A stretch of 64,000 bases of DNA, taken from contig JACVTC010000086.1 in assembly GCA_016946835.1 (NCBI GenBank), positions 737,501 through 801,500 on the forward strand, given 5' to 3'. The stretch is from Neocallimastix lanati (nom. inval.). Lineage: Eukaryota > Neocallimastigomycota > Neocallimastigomycetes > Neocallimastigales > Neocallimastigaceae. Positions within the stretch are counted from its first letter, which is position 1; every line of letters begins with the position of its first letter. A model generated the notes under the pieces. It was given only the letters and a program-made list of their open reading frames with translations. It was not told the origin of the DNA and made no database searches. The translations under genes were made by a program, and so were the position numbers. This document shows positions 26,713-39,078 of the stretch, one piece after another.

Positions 26713-28298
26713 AAAATGTACATATAATATATATATATATTTTATTTATATGTATGATGATTATAATATTAAATATTTTTACGCATATTTATTAAATAGT
26801 TTTTTTTTTTTTTTCTTTTTTATTTATATATATATATATATATTTATTTATAAATAATGATAGTAGTACTAATTTATAATTTATATAATAAAAAAAAAAT
26901 TAAATATAATAATAAAAAAATAGAAATAGAAATAGAAGAAAAATAAAAATAAATGTAAAAATAAAAATAAAAATAAATGTAAAAATAAAAATAAAGTAAA
27001 AACAAAAACAAAAACAAAAACAAAAACAAAAAAAAAAAAAAAGATAACAATAAATAAAAATAAAGTAAAAAAATTAAGAAATGTAAAATATTAAGAAAAT
27101 TAAAAGTAGTAATAAACTTATTATTACATGAAAGGTAATAATAAATATTTTTTATTTATTTATTTATTTATTTTTTTTTATTTTATTTTTTTATTTATTA
27201 TTTTTTGTCATTATCTAATTTATTTATTTTTTATTTTATTTTTTTTTTTCTTTCCAAAATATAATTTACTGTAATATATCTGTATCTATATATGTGTAAC
27301 AATGTATTACAATATAAAAAAAAAAAAAAAAATTCATAAATTATTAATTTATTTTTTTTTTTTATTGTATTTCGAAATATATTATTTTACCCCTATTTTA
27401 ATGAGTTAAAAAAAGAAGAAGAAAAAAAAAAGTGGATTTTATTTAAATTAAATTTACCATTAAATTTAATATAAAAAAAAATTTTATTATTATTTATTAT
27501 TTATTATTTATTATTATTTATTTATTTATTTATTTATTATTTCTATTGTTTAATTAATACGTTTTTAAACTATCATTATTTTTATTCATTGCTTATTGAT
27601 TCTCTTTTTTTTTTTTTTTAATATTTATTATTTATTTTTATTATTTATTATATATATAAATAAATATATTTTTATTTTTATATTTTATTTTTATTTTTTT
27701 TTTATGTATTTTACTCTCTAAATTAAATAATTAGATTGATTTACATCATCATTTGGAAAAAAAAAAAAAAAAAAAAAAGATCATTGCTAGATAAACTTAA
27801 AAAATTTAGAAAAAATGAAATAAAATAAAATAAAATTGAATAAAAATTCATCTTTTTTTATTAAAATATATGAAATATATGAAATATTTATTTTATGAAA
27901 TATTTTTATGAAATATATAAAAAAAAAATAGAATTCACTTAACATTAAATTTTATATATTTCTTCCACAATAGTAATTTAATTTATTAAATAACTTCTCT
28001 TGCTCTTCTTGCTCTTCTTGCTCTATCTTTATTTATTTATTTATTTATTTATTTATTATAATTATTATTTATTTATTTAATTATTTATTTTTATATATAA
28101 ATAAAAAAGATTACTTTATTAGTATTTATGATTATAATTTTTTTTTATTTTATTTTATTATTATCTATAAATTAATAATAATTATTGGTTTAATTCTTTT
28201 GTTTTAAATACCGATAATTGTATGTATTGTTTAATAGTTTAAACTTTTTGAAATTAGGTTTTATCATGATTATCAATATAGTTATCTCTTCATTTTTA

Positions 28299-28330
<32 letters not shown>

Positions 28331-29938
28331 TAATTTTTTTTTGAAATATTTTATTTTATTAATAATAATCCATTTTATAATAATTAATTTAAGAATTAAA
28401 CTTTATAATCAAAATTATTAAATAATGAAATATTTTTAAATCTTAACTTTAATTATTATCCTTTAATAACTCTATTTATTATAAATATTTTTATTTATTA
28501 ACCAAACTATCGTTTGACATTTTGAATTAAAATCTTCATATATATATTAACAATATTATGTCATTATGTTTTATATATGTATTAAAGTTTAGAGTGACCA
28601 TCATAAAACATGGAAAGATAGGACATAATAATAATATTCCGACATCAATTTGTTTTTAAATAAAATATTGTGAAAAAAAAAAAAAAAAAATTGAACCTTA
28701 AAAAAAAAATTATAAAAATAAAAACTTTAAAAAAATAGAACCTTAAAAAAATGAAAACTTTTAAAAAAAAAAAAATAATAATATTTAAATTTTTGTTCCA
28801 TAAAAATTATTAATGTTTTGGGTTCGTGTTACTGTTGAATGATTTCAAAGCTTTTATTTTATTATTATAATATTGTATAATAATTAATTATAATTATTTT
28901 TATTAGTATTATAAGTTTATTACTAATAGGATTAAAAATATTCCATATAAAAAAATTAATTAGAATTAGAATTAGAATTAGAATTACACTATATATTTAG
29001 GGAAAATAATTTTATAATTTTTTTTTTTTTTTATTTAAATCAAATTTTTTTGTGGTTTATTAAGTGATACATAATAAAAAAAAAAAAATAAAAAATAAAA
29101 TAAAATAAAGAACACAAGAAACTTTACAAAAAACAAAACAAAACAATATCAAAATTTTATTTTTTTATATAAATGTATTATAATCTATTAAAAACCTCTT
29201 AAATAGATAAAACATTTATAATTAAATATTTATGATATACTAACTTATATCCACCCAATTTACTAAAACCTATTTTTATTTTATTTTAATTAATTGGCAT
29301 TTTCTTATTTAATATTCTACAATTTATTTTGTTTTATTTTTACTATTATTTTTATTTTTACTATTATTTTTATTTTTACTATTATTTTAATTAGTTCAAA
29401 ATTTTTATTAGTTTCTAATAATAAAGAATTATTTTTAATATAAAGTATTAAATTCTTTAAAAAAAATTTTTTTTAAAAAGTTTAAATATTATATAAATTA
29501 ATTAGGTAGTACAAAAATGGCATCAAATGAAATTGGAACATTGGAATTTACTTTAAATTAAAAAGAATTTAACTAATTTACTTTGAATTCTTTAATTTTT
29601 ATACAATGAGAAATTATATTAATTCTTTATATATTTTTATATTAAATATTTTATTTCTTTTAATTAAAGTTTCTTTTTTATTTAATTAAAGTTTCTTTTA
29701 ATATATAAATATATAAATATATAAATATATATTTTATTATTTATTTTTTTATTTTTTTATTTTTTTGAATATTAGTAAAAAATATAATTAAAAGGTAAAA
29801 TATTAAATGTAAAAAAAAAAAAAAAAAATTGCATATGAAAATTTAAACTCATCTATAATCCACAAACACTTAATTTTCATGCAATTAATTAATTATATAT
29901 ACTATTTTTTAATAATAACTCTTAGAATAATATCAATT
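26713..29938. other. AT-rich intergenic region
   Basis: Simple repeats: AAAAAT and AAAAC units at 26950-27045, and TTTA blocks at 27480-27540 and 28030-28080. A (TCTTGC)3 run sits at 27990-28025. Small balanced patches at 28590-28660 and 28810-28855 have no assignable gene. Long frames here encode only Phe/Ile/Leu/Tyr. Confidence 0.6.
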
Positions 29939-30605
29939 TAATGATTTAAAATAGTATTATGTATAATTTAATGATTTAAAATAATATTATGTATAATTAA
30001 ATGATTTAAAATAGTATTATGTATAATTTAATGATTTAAAATAATATTATGTATAATTAAATGATTTAAAATAGTATTATGTATAATTTATGTATAATTT
30101 AATGATTTAAAATAGTATTATGTATAATTTATGTATAATTTAATGATTTAAAATAGTATTATGTATAATTTATGTATAATTTAATGATTTAAAATAGTAT
30201 TATGTATAATTTATGTATAATTTAATGATTTAAAATAGTATTATGTATAATTTATGTATAATTAAATGATTTAAAATAGTATTATGTATAATTTATGTAT
30301 AATTTAATGATTTAAAATAATATTATGTATAATTAAATGATTTAAAATAGTATTATGTATAATTTAATGATTTAAAATAGTATTATGTATAATTTATGTA
30401 TAATTTAATGATTTAAAATAGTATTATGTATAATTTATGTATAATTTAATGATTTAAAATAGTATTATGTATAATTTATGTATAATTTAATGATTTAAAA
30501 TAGTATTATGTATAATTTAATGATTTAAAATAGTATTATGTATAATTAAATGATTTAAAATAGTATTATGTATAATTTAATGATTTAAAATAGTATTATG
30601 TATAA
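29939..30605. repeat. 30/41-bp minisatellite, 19 units
   Basis: Nineteen copies of a unit built on GATTTAAAATAGTATTATGT. The short form is 30 bp. The long form carries an extra 11-bp segment (AATTTATGTAT) that duplicates the unit's own end. Point variants (AATA for TAGTA, ATTAAATG for TTTAATG) recur in separate units, so blocks of units have been duplicated together. Confidence 0.95.
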
Positions 30606-30764
30606 AAAGTATAAAATTATATTATTTAGGGTAACTATAAAAATATTAATTGTAAAAATATTATCTTTAAATTAAATTAATTAAATGTTTTAAAATATAA
30701 TATAAAAATTTTTTTCTATTTTTAAAGAAAAAATATATATAAATATATTATGTACTTTTATAAT

Positions 30765-31483
30765 GGGGAGAGCGCGTTTCGGAACCACACGTGAATAGAT
30801 ATAAGCCACATGTTTTTTGAGATGGCGTATTATATATAAATTTTTTTATATAAATAAATAATTAAATAATAATTAAATAAATATTTTATTATATAATAAT
30901 TTCATAATTTAATATATATTTGATAATAAAAAATAAAAAAATAAAAAAATAAAAAAATAAAAAAAAATAAAAAAATAAAAAATAAAAAAAATAAAAAAGA
31001 TTAAAAAGATTAAAAAAATAAAATACAAAAAAAATAAAATAAAATATTTTCATATTTATTTATATTTATAAGTAATTTTTTATAATATAAATAAATAAAT
31101 AATAATTAAATATATTATTTTATAATAAAAAAATAAAATAAAAAAAAGAATTAATGTAAATTATTATATTTCCATATAATAATTAAAAAATAGTATAAAT
31201 AAAAAATATTATTAAATATTATTATTAAATAAATAAATGAATAAATTAATAAATAAATAAAAATTTTCAGAATATGGCGAATGTAAATCATCATTTTTTT
31301 TGAAATATATCACATTTTAAATATTTTTAATAATTATTTTTTCAAAGAAATTATATGTGCCATTTTATTTTAATGTTTTAAATATTATATTCATAAATAA
31401 AAATTTATAAAAATAAAATAAGCCACATTCCGAAATGAAAATTTATGTAAAATTTTAAAGCCACATTCCGAAACGCACCACCC
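30765..31483. mobile_element. inverted-repeat element M3
   Basis: The left end GGGGAGAGCGCGTTTCGGAA (30765-30784) mirrors the right end, whose complement reads GGGTGGTGCGTTTCGGAA (31483-31466). The right side carries a second CCACATTCCGAAA copy (about 31423-31435). A GATGGCGTATTA block and ATGTGGC motifs link it to M1 and M2. The 0.7-kb interior is AT-rich and non-coding. Its right end abuts a decayed copia polyprotein. Confidence 0.65.
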
Positions 31484-31489
31484 TCATAT

Positions 31490-32303
31490 TAAAGACTATA
31501 ATTCAGATAATAATACAGAAATAAACCAAATTAGCAATAGCATAAGTAGTTGGATAATTGATTCCGGTGCTTGAATTAATATTACAAATTAAATAAATTT
31601 ATTATTTAAAATTAAACCATACAATGAAAAAATTCATTCAGCTATTGGTAGCACTCTCATTTCAAGATATGATGGTATTTTCATGATATATATGATGGTA
31701 TTTTCAATGGATTTATTAATAACATCAATATTTCAATTAGTGAAGTTTTCTATTCAGATAAAATCAACAAAAAAAAAAACTTAATTCATGTGGGAAAATT
31801 AATTCAACAAAAAAAATATATATTAGTTTTCAATTCAAATAACAATATACCTGAATTAATCATTTATAAGTTTTGGAAAAAGAATAACAAATGTTACTTC
31901 AAATTCTTCCAATACCTTCAAAATTTGGATTTCAACTAAAATGATTAATTTAACTACAAAAAAAAAGTATTAATACAAATATAAAGTATTAAGTTTAATT
32001 ATTCTTAATCTTTCTGAAAAAATTAGAATTATGGCATCGAAGATTTTGCCATTTTGATATTGACAATATTAAAAATAAATTATTAAAAATCAAAATTTCA
32101 ATTAAATTGCTCCATTTGTTCCAATTCCAAAATTAGAAATAAACCTCACAAATTATCGATAAACAAGAATATTTTAATTATTACATATGGATTTAGCGGG
32201 CTCCTGTTCCGAAATCGCTATAGGGTAATTGCTACTTCTTCACCATACTTGATGACTTCTCTAGATATGGTTGGATTTTATTCTTAAAAAAAAATAAAAG
32301 CGA

Positions 32304-32334
<31 letters not shown>

Positions 32335-34066
32335 CTAGTTTTCTTCTTTGGTTTAATAGAATTAAAAAAAACCAATTCAATACAAGAATTAAATTTCATT
32401 AGGTCTGATAATGGTTTGGAATTTTCAACAATTTAAAAAATTAAGGCAATTCTACCAATACTATGGAACAACAACAACAATTCACTGTCCCATAATCACC
32501 CCCTCAATCTAATGGTTAGAGTTGAACAATTTAATGGGTCACTTATTAATGTTGCAAAGACCATGCTTTACGATACAAAGTTAAGCCATCAATTTTAGGA
32601 AGACGCTGTAGTCACGGCGAAATTACATTCATATCATTCTACCACATAAAGGCATTGCTAACAAATTACCATTCGAAATAATTTATAAATCCAAAGTAAA
32701 AATTATTATTAATCTTCGAGTTTTTGGCTGTAAAGTTTTTTTTTTTTTTCTACGTTCCTAAATCATTCAGGAATAAGGTATAATAATAATAACAATACTC
32801 TACCAGATATTTTTCTAGGTTACACCAGCAACCCTTCTTCTTACAAGATTTTAGATATTAAAAATAACAAAATAATTATATCCTGTTCTGTTGAATTTTT
32901 TTTTTTTTTGAACATGTTCCTACTAATAATTATCTTACTCATTGTCACTCCACTCCTATTAATTTTATCCAAAATCATGAAATTAGGGGGAATAAACACA
33001 TATTTCCAAAACAACACTTATTTTCCAAACACCACATCAAGAATATCGAATCCAAACAATCATCAATAAATCAAAAATAATTTTCAAAATTAAAATATCA
33101 ATAAAACGAATATAAATCAAAAAAAAGAATGAAGATAAAAAAAATATCATCAATGTTTCAATGATAAAAAATTTAAAACAATCATAAACTCGTAATAAAA
33201 GAAAATTAGATCAACTTAAAAAGCAACAAAAGCAAAACAAACAAAAGTTTAACGAAGCTCCGCGGAAGAACCAAACAAATATGACGATATTTTTAAATTA
33301 AAAGATAAAAATGAATGGATACAATCAGTAAAAAAGAAGAATTGGAAAGAATGAGAAAACTCAATGTTTATACAACTGTTAAAAGAATACCAAAAAAAAA
33401 AAAAAAAATTGTAATATTAAATCATCCCTCTGGATATTCAAATATAAAAAGAACTTCAATGAAAACATAATTAAAAGCAAATCAAGACCAGTTGTCCGTG
33501 GATTCACTCAAAAATTTGAAATTGACTTTCAAGATGTCAAGAACCTTTTCCCCCAAACGTTGAAGAATGACTCTATTAGAATATTCATATCCATTGATGC
33601 TTAAAAAGAAATTTAATATAGAGCAAATAGATGTGAATGCTGTCTACCTTAACGAAAAAATTAACTGAAAAATTCTTTTCATGAAACCACCACAAGGTTA
33701 CCCTAATTATAATAAATTAAAAAAATATTGGAGGTTAAATAAAGCCATAGATGGTCTTAAACAGAGATTAGGAGAGAATGGAATTAGGAACTAAATAAGT
33801 TCCTTTCGAATATAGGATTTAAAAAGACTGATTAATGAACCATGCCTCTATATTAAAGAAGGAAGTTTTGAAAAAAAATATTATAATGGTTATTAAGGGT
33901 ATAATGTTGATGATATTTTAATATCAGGAATTGATTCAGAAATATTAAAAACAAAAAACAAAATAAAAGAAAAATTCAAAATAAAAGATAATTGGTAATG
34001 CTGATTTCATGATTGGAATAAAATACATTAAACATAAACAGAGATACTTTTTATAACTCAACGCCG

Positions 34067-34107
<41 letters not shown>

Positions 34108-34240
34108 CAATGAATAATACACCAACATTTCCTCTGCCTTCTGTGCCTATCGCCCTTGTTGCGATTTATACAAATGACGAACTTCAATATACAGCAATAA
34201 CAAATACCATTCTCAACAAGGGTGGTACAATAATCCACAT
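31490..34240 (+). pseudogene. decayed Ty1/copia polyprotein
   Basis: Domains appear in copia order (protease, integrase, reverse transcriptase). Protease WIIDSGA is at 31551-31571. The pre-integrase WHRRFCHFDI is at about 32031. Integrase blocks follow at 32187-32290 (HMDLAGS, ILDDFSRYGW) and 32400 (RSDNGLEF), and PQSNG/VEQFNG is near 32520. FLGYTSNPSSYKILD (32812-32856) follows. Reverse transcriptase includes RGFTQKFEIDFQDV (about 33500), VNAVYLNEKIN (about 33630), LNKAIDGLKQ and NVDDILISG (33902). Fragments after 34090 resemble the post-catalytic region. Many stops, frameshifts and T-run insertions (32309-32334, 34071-34101) make it dead. No flanking LTRs are recognised. Confidence 0.85.
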
Positions 34241-34248
34241 AAATGGAA

Positions 34249-34280
<32 letters not shown>

Positions 34281-34676
34281 ATTAATATTAATGTTAATTA
34301 TATTAATATTAATATTTGATCATTTTAATTATTTATTATGTATAAAACAAAAATCTTAATTTCGAATTTAGGTTAACTTTCATGAAATATTATAAGAAAA
34401 AAAAAAAAAATAAAATTAAAAAAATATTAGAATATTAAAATTTAATTCATAATATATTTGATATATGTATTTTTATTTTAAATTTTAACTATTATTATAG
34501 AAATATATATATATATATGTATATTTAAATAAAGAAGTATGATAATACAAATTTTATTAAATTAATTTAAATATCATTATATTATTTTATATGTAATAAT
34601 TATTGATATAATAAAATATAATAAATAGAATTGTAGAATATAAGTTAAAATTAAAAATTCCAATATATATATATAT

Positions 34677-34886
34677 TGTTAAGGAGTCACACAGAATGTG
34701 CTATACACATACACGAAATTTAAATTATTATATATTTATATATTTATTTATTTATTAATTATTATTTTATATCTTATGATAAAAAGACTCAATTATTTAA
34801 TACTATACATTAATTCAATATTTAATCTATTACATACATTATATCATTAAGATACTTTATAATATCTTAATGTACATTACTTAACA
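34677..34886 (-). repeat. copia 3' LTR
   Basis: The left LTR, with intact TGTTAAGG and CTTAACA ends. In element orientation it lies directly after the GGGGGGGAA polypurine tract. Confidence 0.9.
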
Positions 34887-34895
34887 TTCCCCCCC
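34887..34895 (-). promoter_or_regulatory. polypurine tract
   Basis: On the minus strand GGGGGGGAA immediately precedes TGTTAAG of the 3' LTR. This is the standard plus-strand priming site for reverse transcription. Confidence 0.8.
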
Positions 34896-35003
34896 TATAT
34901 TAAGAATTATAAAATTTTTTTGTTTTTATATATATATACATACAAATAATGAAAAATAATAATATATTTTTTAACTCTATATACAAATAATGTAAAATCA
35001 AAA

Positions 35004-35062
<59 letters not shown>

Positions 35063-36886
35063 CTGTAAAAATTAAATTTGTAAAACGATTCATTTTTATG
35101 ACTGTAATACTTTTTGTTAGAGGATCAACTAACATTTTTTCTGTGTTAATATATTCTAATATAATATTATTGTTATTTATTTCGTCATCTGCATAAAAAT
35201 TTGCTATTAATTTATTATTTTTTTATTATCTGTAATCTGTCCTTATTATTAATATTTTCCATAATTATTTTCCATCCATTTTTTAGTATAGAATGTGATG
35301 AAGTTAAATTTTTTTGATATTTGACTTATAATAAACATTAGATAAAATAAATAAATTTATTATTTTTGAATTTGCCATTATATTGTACCTTTTCATTTAA
35401 TTTTATCTAATTTACCATTTGGATATATAATATTTTTATTATTGATATCATTTTTATTTTTTTAAATTGTTTAATTCCTTAGTTAAATTAATATCAGTAC
35501 CGCTGTCAATAATCCAATGTGTGTATTTATTTTCTTTTTTAAAAATTTTGTCTTATTATAGTTTTCAATTACTAAGATACTACCAGTAAAATTAATATAC
35601 GTTTCATCCTTAAAATCATTCTCATCATTATATTCAATATGAATTGTCAGATATATCGTCATTATTACCGTTATTATAATTATCTTCATTAATATTACTT
35701 GAGTGATAATTATTATTATTTCATTTTAAATTAAACTTAATGTTATTATGAATTTTATAATTATTTTTATTTTTTAAAACTATTTATTTTTATAATTATT
35801 GTTTTCTCTTTGAAAGAATTAAATTTAAAAAAAAATCAGTTGAATGACCTTTAACTTTACTGATATGTCAGTAATATTCTTTATTAGAATTAATATTATT
35901 ATAAGATTTTCCTTTGTTCACATTATTGATATTTAAATCAATAGAAATATTATTTGAGTATTTTAATAAATTTGCCTTTTCGAAAAAGTCATGTCTTTTA
36001 TATAATTCATTAACTAAATCATTAAAATTTTTAAAACTGTATATAGGAGGTGATTTAATACCAAATTTATCTAGTTCAATAGATGAATATAAAAGTTTTG
36101 TTTCTTCATCCATTGATTTTTTTTATTTAAATTTTCCCACTCAGTTTGATATTATTCAAAAAGATTATTTATTTAATTCATTTATATTCTGAATATAATC
36201 ATTATTATTAATTTTTAAATTTTTGATTTTTTGTTCTAAGATATTTAATAATGCTTGTCCAGATTGATAGTACCGCCTTCTCAATCTTTGCATTATTTGG
36301 TAGGCAGTTCTATATCCACTGAGGTAATTTTGATTAATTTTATTCAGGCTATTAATTATTATTGACTGGACTGCATTATCATCTTTTATTTGTTTTCTAT
36401 TCATAATTTTTAATATCTATTTGTTTGTCAATAAAAGTATCTAAATCATTGGCAATTAAATGTCTTCTTAATGGTTCATACCAATCATGAAAATTTTCTT
36501 ATGACATTTCAAAATCTTTTATATCAAAAACAGATGTTGATGTATTACCATAATATTTATTAATTTTATTAATGGTGATATTTTTATTATTATTAGGATT
36601 ATCATCAACATCAAACAAATCAGAATCGGTTGTTAACATCATCATTTTCAGAATCATTATGTGTAATTGGGGAGATAGTTCCATTTTCCTTATTATTAGT
36701 TGGAATTGATGAATTAGAGCTCTCTTCAATTGCTTTTTTTTTTATTTTTTCTCTTAGGCATTATGATGAACATAAAATAAAAAATAAAATAATATAAAAA
36801 AAAAATAAAAACTAATTCTAAATATTACTTATTAAAATTTAATAATATCATAAAATGTTTTATAAAAAAAAAAAAATAAGTCTCTC
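34896..36886 (-). pseudogene. copia gag, protease and RNase H remnants
   Basis: Read on the minus strand. 36499-36729 is N-terminal gag. 36165-36404 contains AYQIMQRLRRRYYQSGQ and 35868-36113 contains SFKNFNDLVNELYKRHDFFE, both typical of copia gag. A damaged zinc knuckle (YY-stop-HIS...) follows at about 35840-35880. Protease WIIDSGTDINLTKEL lies at 35475-35518. After uncertain sequence, 35060-35220 reads INTEKMLVDPLTKS and ends with a stop, the usual end of copia RNase H. Integrase and the reverse-transcriptase core are absent. A T-run of about 50 at 35009-35059 follows the stop. Confidence 0.85.
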
Positions 36887-36905
36887 AGCATTGAGACTCT
36901 TAATC
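36887..36905 (-). promoter_or_regulatory. primer-binding site matching a tRNA 5' half
   Basis: The minus-strand sequence directly after the 5' LTR is the complement of AGCATTGAGACTCTTAATC. The last 11 bases, GACTCTTAATC, are the anticodon arm of tRNA-Lys(CUU) as I remember it, ending near nucleotide 40. There is no TGG, so the usual tRNA 3' end is not the primer. This resembles Drosophila copia, primed by a 5' tRNA half cut in the anticodon arm. Confidence 0.5.
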
Positions 36906-37116
36906 TTTTAAGGAGTCACACAGAATGTGGTATATATACACACACAAAATTTATATTATTATATATATTATATTTATTTACTTATTTATTAATTATTATT
37001 TTATATCTTATGATAAAAAGACTCAGTTATTTAATATTATACATTAATTCAATATTTAATCTATTACATTATATCATTAAGATACTTTATAATATCTTAA
37101 TGTACATTACTTAACA
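36906..37116 (-). repeat. copia 5' LTR
   Basis: The right LTR. Its outer end CTTAACA is intact and its inner end is TTTTAAGG instead of TGTTAAGG, a single-base loss of the terminal dinucleotide. Confidence 0.9.
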
Positions 37117-37738
37117 CATATATATATATTAGTATTATTATATAATTATATAATATGATTATTATATATGTATTTTAAATATATATTTAACATTATGTAT
37201 TTTAAAAGTAAATATTAATCTAATAATCTTAATCAAAAAATATTAATATATTTATTTATCTATTTATAATTTTATTTTTTTATTTATTTACTTATTTAAT
37301 CATTCATTAACTTATTAGTTTATTAATTTATTCATTAATTTATTTACTTTTTTGTTATAACCTCTTATTGATCTATAAATATATATTTATTTTAATGATA
37401 TATAATAATCAATAATATATGCCTATTTATAAATAAGAAATTACAAATATGAATAATATAAATAACTTTATATATTTATATTTAAATGTATTTTTCCTCA
37501 AAAAAAAAAAAAAAAGAATAAATAATTAATAATATAAATAATCAATAATATATACCTATTTATAAATAAGAAATTACAAATATGAATAATATAAATAACT
37601 TTATATATTTATATTTAAATAAATTTTCCCTCAAAAAAAAAAAAAAAAAAAACAAGTAAAAACAAACAACAAAAACAACACAAAAAAAAAAAAAAAAATA
37701 AAAAAATAAACAAGTAAAAACAAACAACAAAAACAACA

Positions 37739-37770
<32 letters not shown>

Positions 37771-38906
37771 ACTTTAATTTATTGTGTTAATATTTTTTTT
37801 AATGATATTGGAAACAATTTTTTTTTTTTTTTTTTGTATACATTATCTTAAACTCTAATGATAGTTTTTAGTTTTTTATTCAGTAAGATAAATTTTAAAT
37901 TCTTTTATCTTAAATCTTAATTCTAATAATATATATATATATATTACACTATCAATTTTTTATTTAGGATTAATTTTATTTATTTATTATTTAATATTTA
38001 TTTAACATTCAAAATATTTATTATTATTTATAATTATTTTTTTATTATATAATTTATATATTAAAGAAGACAGAAGGAACAAAACAAAACAAAAAACGAA
38101 ATAAAATTATATTTATTAAATATTTATTAATAAATAAATATTTAAAGGAATAATACTTTTATTATAGTTTCATATCATTCTAATTTTATTATTAATAATA
38201 TTTATATTTATACTTTTTACTGATAGGCATTCATCAATGTTATGTAAATTTTTTTTTTTTTTAGTAGAATAATTTCATTAATTATCTTCATATATATAAT
38301 ATATTATTTTTACAAAATAAATAAATGTTCCTATTTATTAATAAATAACTCTTTAAAGGAATAATACTTACATTATCATTCTAATTTTATTAGTAACAAA
38401 ACGTTACTAATAGGCAATTATCAATAAATCCTTTTTAAAGGAGAAATTATAAAATTTTATATTAAATTATTTTATAAATTGTTTTTCATATTTAAATATA
38501 TATATATAGTGTATATATTTATTAATTATAAATATTAATATTAAATAATTATAGTCAATATCACCTTAATTTTATATTATAATAACTATATAAAAATCCA
38601 TGAACAATTCATTTATTATAAGATTAACTTTTTGTTTTTATTATATATAAAAAAATAATCATAACATAAGATTTATTTATATATTATAAAATAAAATTTA
38701 TTCATAATAATATAGGAAAAAACTTAAAAAAATATTTATTTATTATTATTTATTAATTAATTAATTAATAATTATCCATATTTATTTTTAATATTTATAT
38801 AGAAAGTTTAATAAATATTAATTTTATATTTATAGAATTTTTAATATTTTTTTTTTTTATTATTTTATTATATTTTAAAAGATATTTACATATTTCTAAT
38901 AAATAA
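37117..38906. repeat. AT-rich region with local duplications
   Basis: A 113-bp segment at 37404-37516 is repeated at 37537-37649 with few differences. An AACAAGTAAAAACAAACAAC-containing unit is doubled at about 37652 and 37709. A diverged pair is seen at 38130-38250 and 38340-38440 (shared AAAGGAATAATACTT and CATTCTAATTTTATTA). No gene is recognised. Confidence 0.7.
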
Positions 38907-39078
38907 GGAGTGTCAATGATGAAAATGTAGTAAGACAGGCCAGCAGGACCAACGCCTCTGAAGGAGAAGACCATAATTTCTTTCAGATTGTCAATTCAAA
39001 TTCTAATCTGGAATAAGAATTCCTTTAAACAGAAATCGTATAATCTGGTGGTGAGGTTCGTTACTTATCGACTTTTTT
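38907..39078 (+). ncRNA. candidate Pol III-type RNA or decayed coding island
   Basis: About 170 bp of balanced composition ends in TTTTTT (39071-39076). It contains an ATGATGA box near its start and a hairpin TTTCAGATT/AATCTGGAA (about 38982-39012, one G-U). A GGTTCGTTAC block resembles a Pol III B-box. One frame also reads coding-like (RQASRTNASEGEDHNFFQIV), so a decayed gene fragment is the alternative. No known RNA family is recognised. Confidence 0.25.

Larger units (their letters stand above)
34677..37116 (-). mobile_element. internally deleted Ty1/copia element with two LTRs
   Basis: Direct repeats of 210 and 211 bp (34677-34886 and 36906-37116) bound a 2.0-kb interior oriented on the minus strand, with a primer-binding site next to the right LTR and a polypurine tract next to the left. 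Gag, zinc-knuckle and protease pieces are followed directly by the last part of RNase H, so most of pol is missing. LTR termini are TGTTAAG and CTTAACA. Flanks TATAT and CATAT differ by one base. The LTRs differ at about 10-15 positions by eye, so insertion is not recent. Confidence 0.9.

Noticed and set aside
29939-30605. CRISPR-like direct repeat array
   Set aside because: The repeats abut with no unique spacers, and the variable part is an internal duplication. It is a eukaryotic minisatellite.
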